From a virus, in the IMG/VR virus record IMGVR_UViG_3300030116_000623, positions 1 to 48,186 of that record: a stretch of DNA of 48,186 nt; one strand, written 5' to 3'. Shown here in pieces: positions 46,149-48,186 of this stretch. The first letter of the stretch is position 1. Each line of letters starts with the position of its first letter. The notes beneath the pieces were generated by a model, which did no database searches, had not been told where the DNA came from, and saw nothing but the letters and a program-made list of their open reading frames with translations. Both the position numbers and the translations under genes were made by a program.

Positions 46149-47668
46149 ATTTTTGTATCGTTGAACTCTGGTAAGTCATGTGGTTCTTCTTGTGTTTTAA
46201 ATTCTTCTATAAACCACACATTAACACCTTTACCTTTTATGTTAAAAAAGTGTGGCTCTCCCTGTAAAGATTTTAATTTAGAAGTTAATTTATTTCTTTG
46301 GTAATCTTTAAAATTATTTCTGTGTAAATAATCCATCAAGTCCCCCAACCTAAAATAAGTTTTACCTTTATCTGTCCATGGTTTATGTAGTAATAATTCA
46401 TCTTTCTCTCTAGCAGGTCTCTCTGTACAAAAAGACTCTAACAGCTCCATAAAATGTCCTTCGGTAGAACTCTCTGCTGGAACTTCTACTATAGTTATAA
46501 CATCTAATAGTTGTTGGATTATCTGTCTCCATACATTATCTTTTACTTTAGGTGGTATTTTATTTAGAGCTTCCATACACTTACGTTGAAATCTATTTTG
46601 ATTTAATAAGTCATCTGTTTCTAGTTCTAATCTACCGCCTTCTACATCTAAAAACCATATAGGTGGGTCACTATCTTGTTTTGTTAAATTACTAAATAAA
46701 GGTGTGCCACCATTAGCACCTATACCATACTTTCTTGTTCTACATAGTGGACTGTTACAATGACTTGCTATTGGTTGGTCATTACATTTATAAAAATAAT
46801 CTTTTCTTTTAAGTTGTTTAGCCACTGTTAAAACTTCTTGTGCACCTAAAGGTGGTTGCATATATTGCATATTTATTTCTTCTAATCTTTTCTCCCAATC
46901 ATCTGCAAACTTTTTTCTTAAAAATACACCTACATTAAATAAGCCTGAGTTTCTTGTACCTTTTGGAAAACCTTGCACAACTAAATGTTGTATACATGGT
47001 GGTGCTTGGTCTAACCATTCTTGTTTTTCTGTAAGGGGACTAGCTTCAAGTGACTCTAATGTTTTAGCGTTGAGTTGTATCTCCTCTGTATATTTAATAA
47101 ATTCCTCTGGTGTTAGAGCTTGTCCTTCTTTACCATATGCGTATCTTGTAGAGTTCTCTCCACCGAAATACGGCATATTCAAAGTGCTACCTCTATCACC
47201 TCTATCTAATAATAATTTAGTTTGTTTCGGAAATATCTCTGCTTGACCATAACCTATGGCTGCAGCAAGTTGCCTAAGTTTTCTTTGTAACATAGAGGCA
47301 GGGACAGCCTCCATTAAGAAGATATATATGTGTGCACCACCGCTTTTACTTCTGCACAACACTAATGGGAGTCTTTGTTGTGCTAGTTTGACTGCTAGAT
47401 GTTTTAAATCTAGTTGATATTCATCAACGTCAATAGCCCCCCATACACACTCATTATCTTCGTTAATAGGGACTATCCCTAAACTTTGTTCCCCCTTGAG
47501 ATGTTTTTGCCATAAAGACATAACTTCACTATCATCTAATTCTTTAGATATAGTAATATTTTTTCCACTGGCTTTTCCATCCTCTCTCGTTTCATTTGTA
47601 GAAGTAAACGTTCCGTATGCAGAGCGAAGCCCCGCATAACGTTTTGCGAACGTTTCTGCTAACGACAT
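46145..47668 (-). CDS. Archaeo-eukaryotic-type primase (AEP)
   Basis: 507 residues. Catalytic block CVWGAIDVDEY (Asp80, Asp82) followed by CRSKSGGAHIYIFL (Ser-Gly-Gly-x-His at 109-113) and EIFPKQ are the AEP signature as in TOTE and phage prim-pol proteins. A second part has RNSGLFNVGVFLRKKFADD and a Cys cluster (YKCNDQPIASHCNSPLC) of the primase C-terminal zinc type. The end looks like a winged-helix region (FRLGDLMDYLHRNNFKDYQRNKL). No fused helicase is present; the UvrD-like gene may supply that activity. Confidence 0.85.
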   Translation of the reverse strand: MSLAETFAKRYAGLRSAYGTFTSTNETREDGKASGKNITISKELDDSEVMSLWQKHLKGEQSLGIVPINEDNECVWGAIDVDEYQLDLKHLAVKLAQQRLPLVLCRSKSGGAHIYIFLMEAVPASMLQRKLRQLAAAIGYGQAEIFPKQTKLLLDRGDRGSTLNMPYFGGENSTRYAYGKEGQALTPEEFIKYTEEIQLNAKTLESLEASPLTEKQEWLDQAPPCIQHLVVQGFPKGTRNSGLFNVGVFLRKKFADDWEKRLEEINMQYMQPPLGAQEVLTVAKQLKRKDYFYKCNDQPIASHCNSPLCRTRKYGIGANGGTPLFSNLTKQDSDPPIWFLDVEGGRLELETDDLLNQNRFQRKCMEALNKIPPKVKDNVWRQIIQQLLDVITIVEVPAESSTEGHFMELLESFCTERPAREKDELLLHKPWTDKGKTYFRLGDLMDYLHRNNFKDYQRNKLTSKLKSLQGEPHFFNIKGKGVNVWFIEEFKTQEEPHDLPEFNDTKI

Positions 47669-47670
47669 AG

Positions 47671-48186
47671 TTATAAAGTAACAGAGTCGTCTAGCTGTTC
47701 TTCTTTAACTTCTACTTCACCTGCTCTTGCTGCAGACATGAATGTCTTCGCAATAGTTGCATCTTCGATAGAGGTTTGACCTCCTTGACTAACACTAAAA
47801 CTATTCCAAGTGCCTTTGTCATTAGACATCGTAGTAGTAGTTAAGTTATAAGTATAAGCAAACATCGGGGCTTCTACATACTTACCTTGTGAAGTTTGTA
47901 CTCTAGCCATTCTCATCATCGTTAACCACTTACGTGCTACACTAAGTTGTGTAGATGTAAATGCAATAACTGCTTGTTGAGGTTCAGGGTCTAAAACTAA
48001 TACATAAAACTGTGCAGTCTCGACTATCTCGTTACCTTCTTTTGTAAAAAATCTTCTAGTCTCAGGGTCTTTTTTACATTCGCTAAGTATTGAAACATCA
48101 TGGCTAGCATTTACTAAACCACCACCTTTTTCTCTAGGCACCCATTCAATATACTTTTTAGTATAGGCACACGGAACCACTACAAT
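47671..48186 (-). CDS. Conserved phage protein, 5' end outside window
   Basis: The frame is open to the window edge, so the start is missing; a GTG at 48180 is possible but unsupported. It contains YTKKYIEWVPREKGGGLVN, then AQFYVLVLDPEPQQAVIAFTSTQLSVARKWLTMM and a strongly acidic C-terminus (VKEEQLDDSVTL). The family is common upstream of replication genes in marine phages; the acidic tail recalls single-stranded DNA-binding proteins such as T7 gp2.5. Function is inferred weakly. Confidence 0.65.
   Translation of the reverse strand: MVVVPCAYTKKYIEWVPREKGGGLVNASHDVSILSECKKDPETRRFFTKEGNEIVETAQFYVLVLDPEPQQAVIAFTSTQLSVARKWLTMMRMARVQTSQGKYVEAPMFAYTYNLTTTTMSNDKGTWNSFSVSQGGQTSIEDATIAKTFMSAARAGEVEVKEEQLDDSVTL

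Noticed and set aside
1-48186. tRNA genes, CRISPR arrays, insertion sequences, integrase and attachment sites
   Set aside because: I looked for cloverleaf arms with TTCGA-type loops, spaced identical repeats, transposase or integrase motifs, and found none that hold up.
1-48186. Joining the window ends as a circle
   Set aside because: Reading the CHASE2 frame from base 1 into base 48186 reaches a stop after a few codons and would leave the right-end gene without a proper start; contiguity cannot be claimed.

Overview
The window reads as most of the genome of an AT-rich tailed double-stranded DNA phage (or a large piece of one). It carries large and small terminase, a P22-type portal, scaffold, major capsid protein, short-tail adaptors, a tail fibre, a lysozyme, a family A DNA polymerase and an archaeo-eukaryotic-type primase. 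No tape-measure protein or sheath is seen, and the portal and adaptors resemble the P22 group, so a short-tailed (podovirus-like) virion is most likely. Many of the small proteins look like families common in uncultured marine phages. CsgG/CsgF homologues imply a host with an outer membrane. No tRNA, integrase or rRNA was found. Every supported gene is on the minus strand, so the text runs from high to low coordinates in transcription order.

Replication and nucleotide block (48186-36090): a partial conserved protein, AEP primase, AlkB-like oxygenase, UvrD/Rep-type helicase, a methyltransferase, a 5-hmdU-kinase-helical-domain (pyrophosphorylase-type) protein, a thymidylate-synthase homologue, DNA polymerase A, a sigma-region-4-like helix-turn-helix protein, a VRR-NUC-like nuclease and a DUF932-type protein. 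Genes overlap by ATGA/TAATG junctions.

Small accessory block (36090-27442): about 25 small genes, mostly of unknown function. They include a MazG-like pyrophosphohydrolase, an API92-like protein, zinc-finger proteins, three previously unlisted mini-ORFs of 25-43 residues, and the small terminase. Eleven copies of one promoter type (TTTACT, 17 bases, TATACT-like) punctuate the region from 27.8 to 44.1 kb. Four stretches without genes have strong RNA-structure potential. The largest is a stretch of about 560 nt at 32088-32648 with at least nine perfect helices.

Virion block (26586-6956): holin, unknown, TerL, portal, GroES-like chaperonin, scaffold, decoration protein and capsid, ended by a GNRA/UUCG-type terminator; then adaptors, repeat proteins, an S74-type tail fibre and a long tail-hub-like protein. 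Between TerS and TerL lie purine- and G-rich repeat regions that could hold packaging or replication sites.

Lysis and accessory end (6959-1): T4-type lysozyme, six tandem tiny Lys/Arg-rich proteins, a staphylococcal-type nuclease, a holin-like protein, and then a curli-like cassette: CsgF, CsgG, a curlin-like repeat protein, a FecR-domain protein and a CHASE2-domain protein cut by the window edge. This cassette, carrying its own candidate substrate and sensor-type proteins, and the large structured RNA are the two most striking elements.
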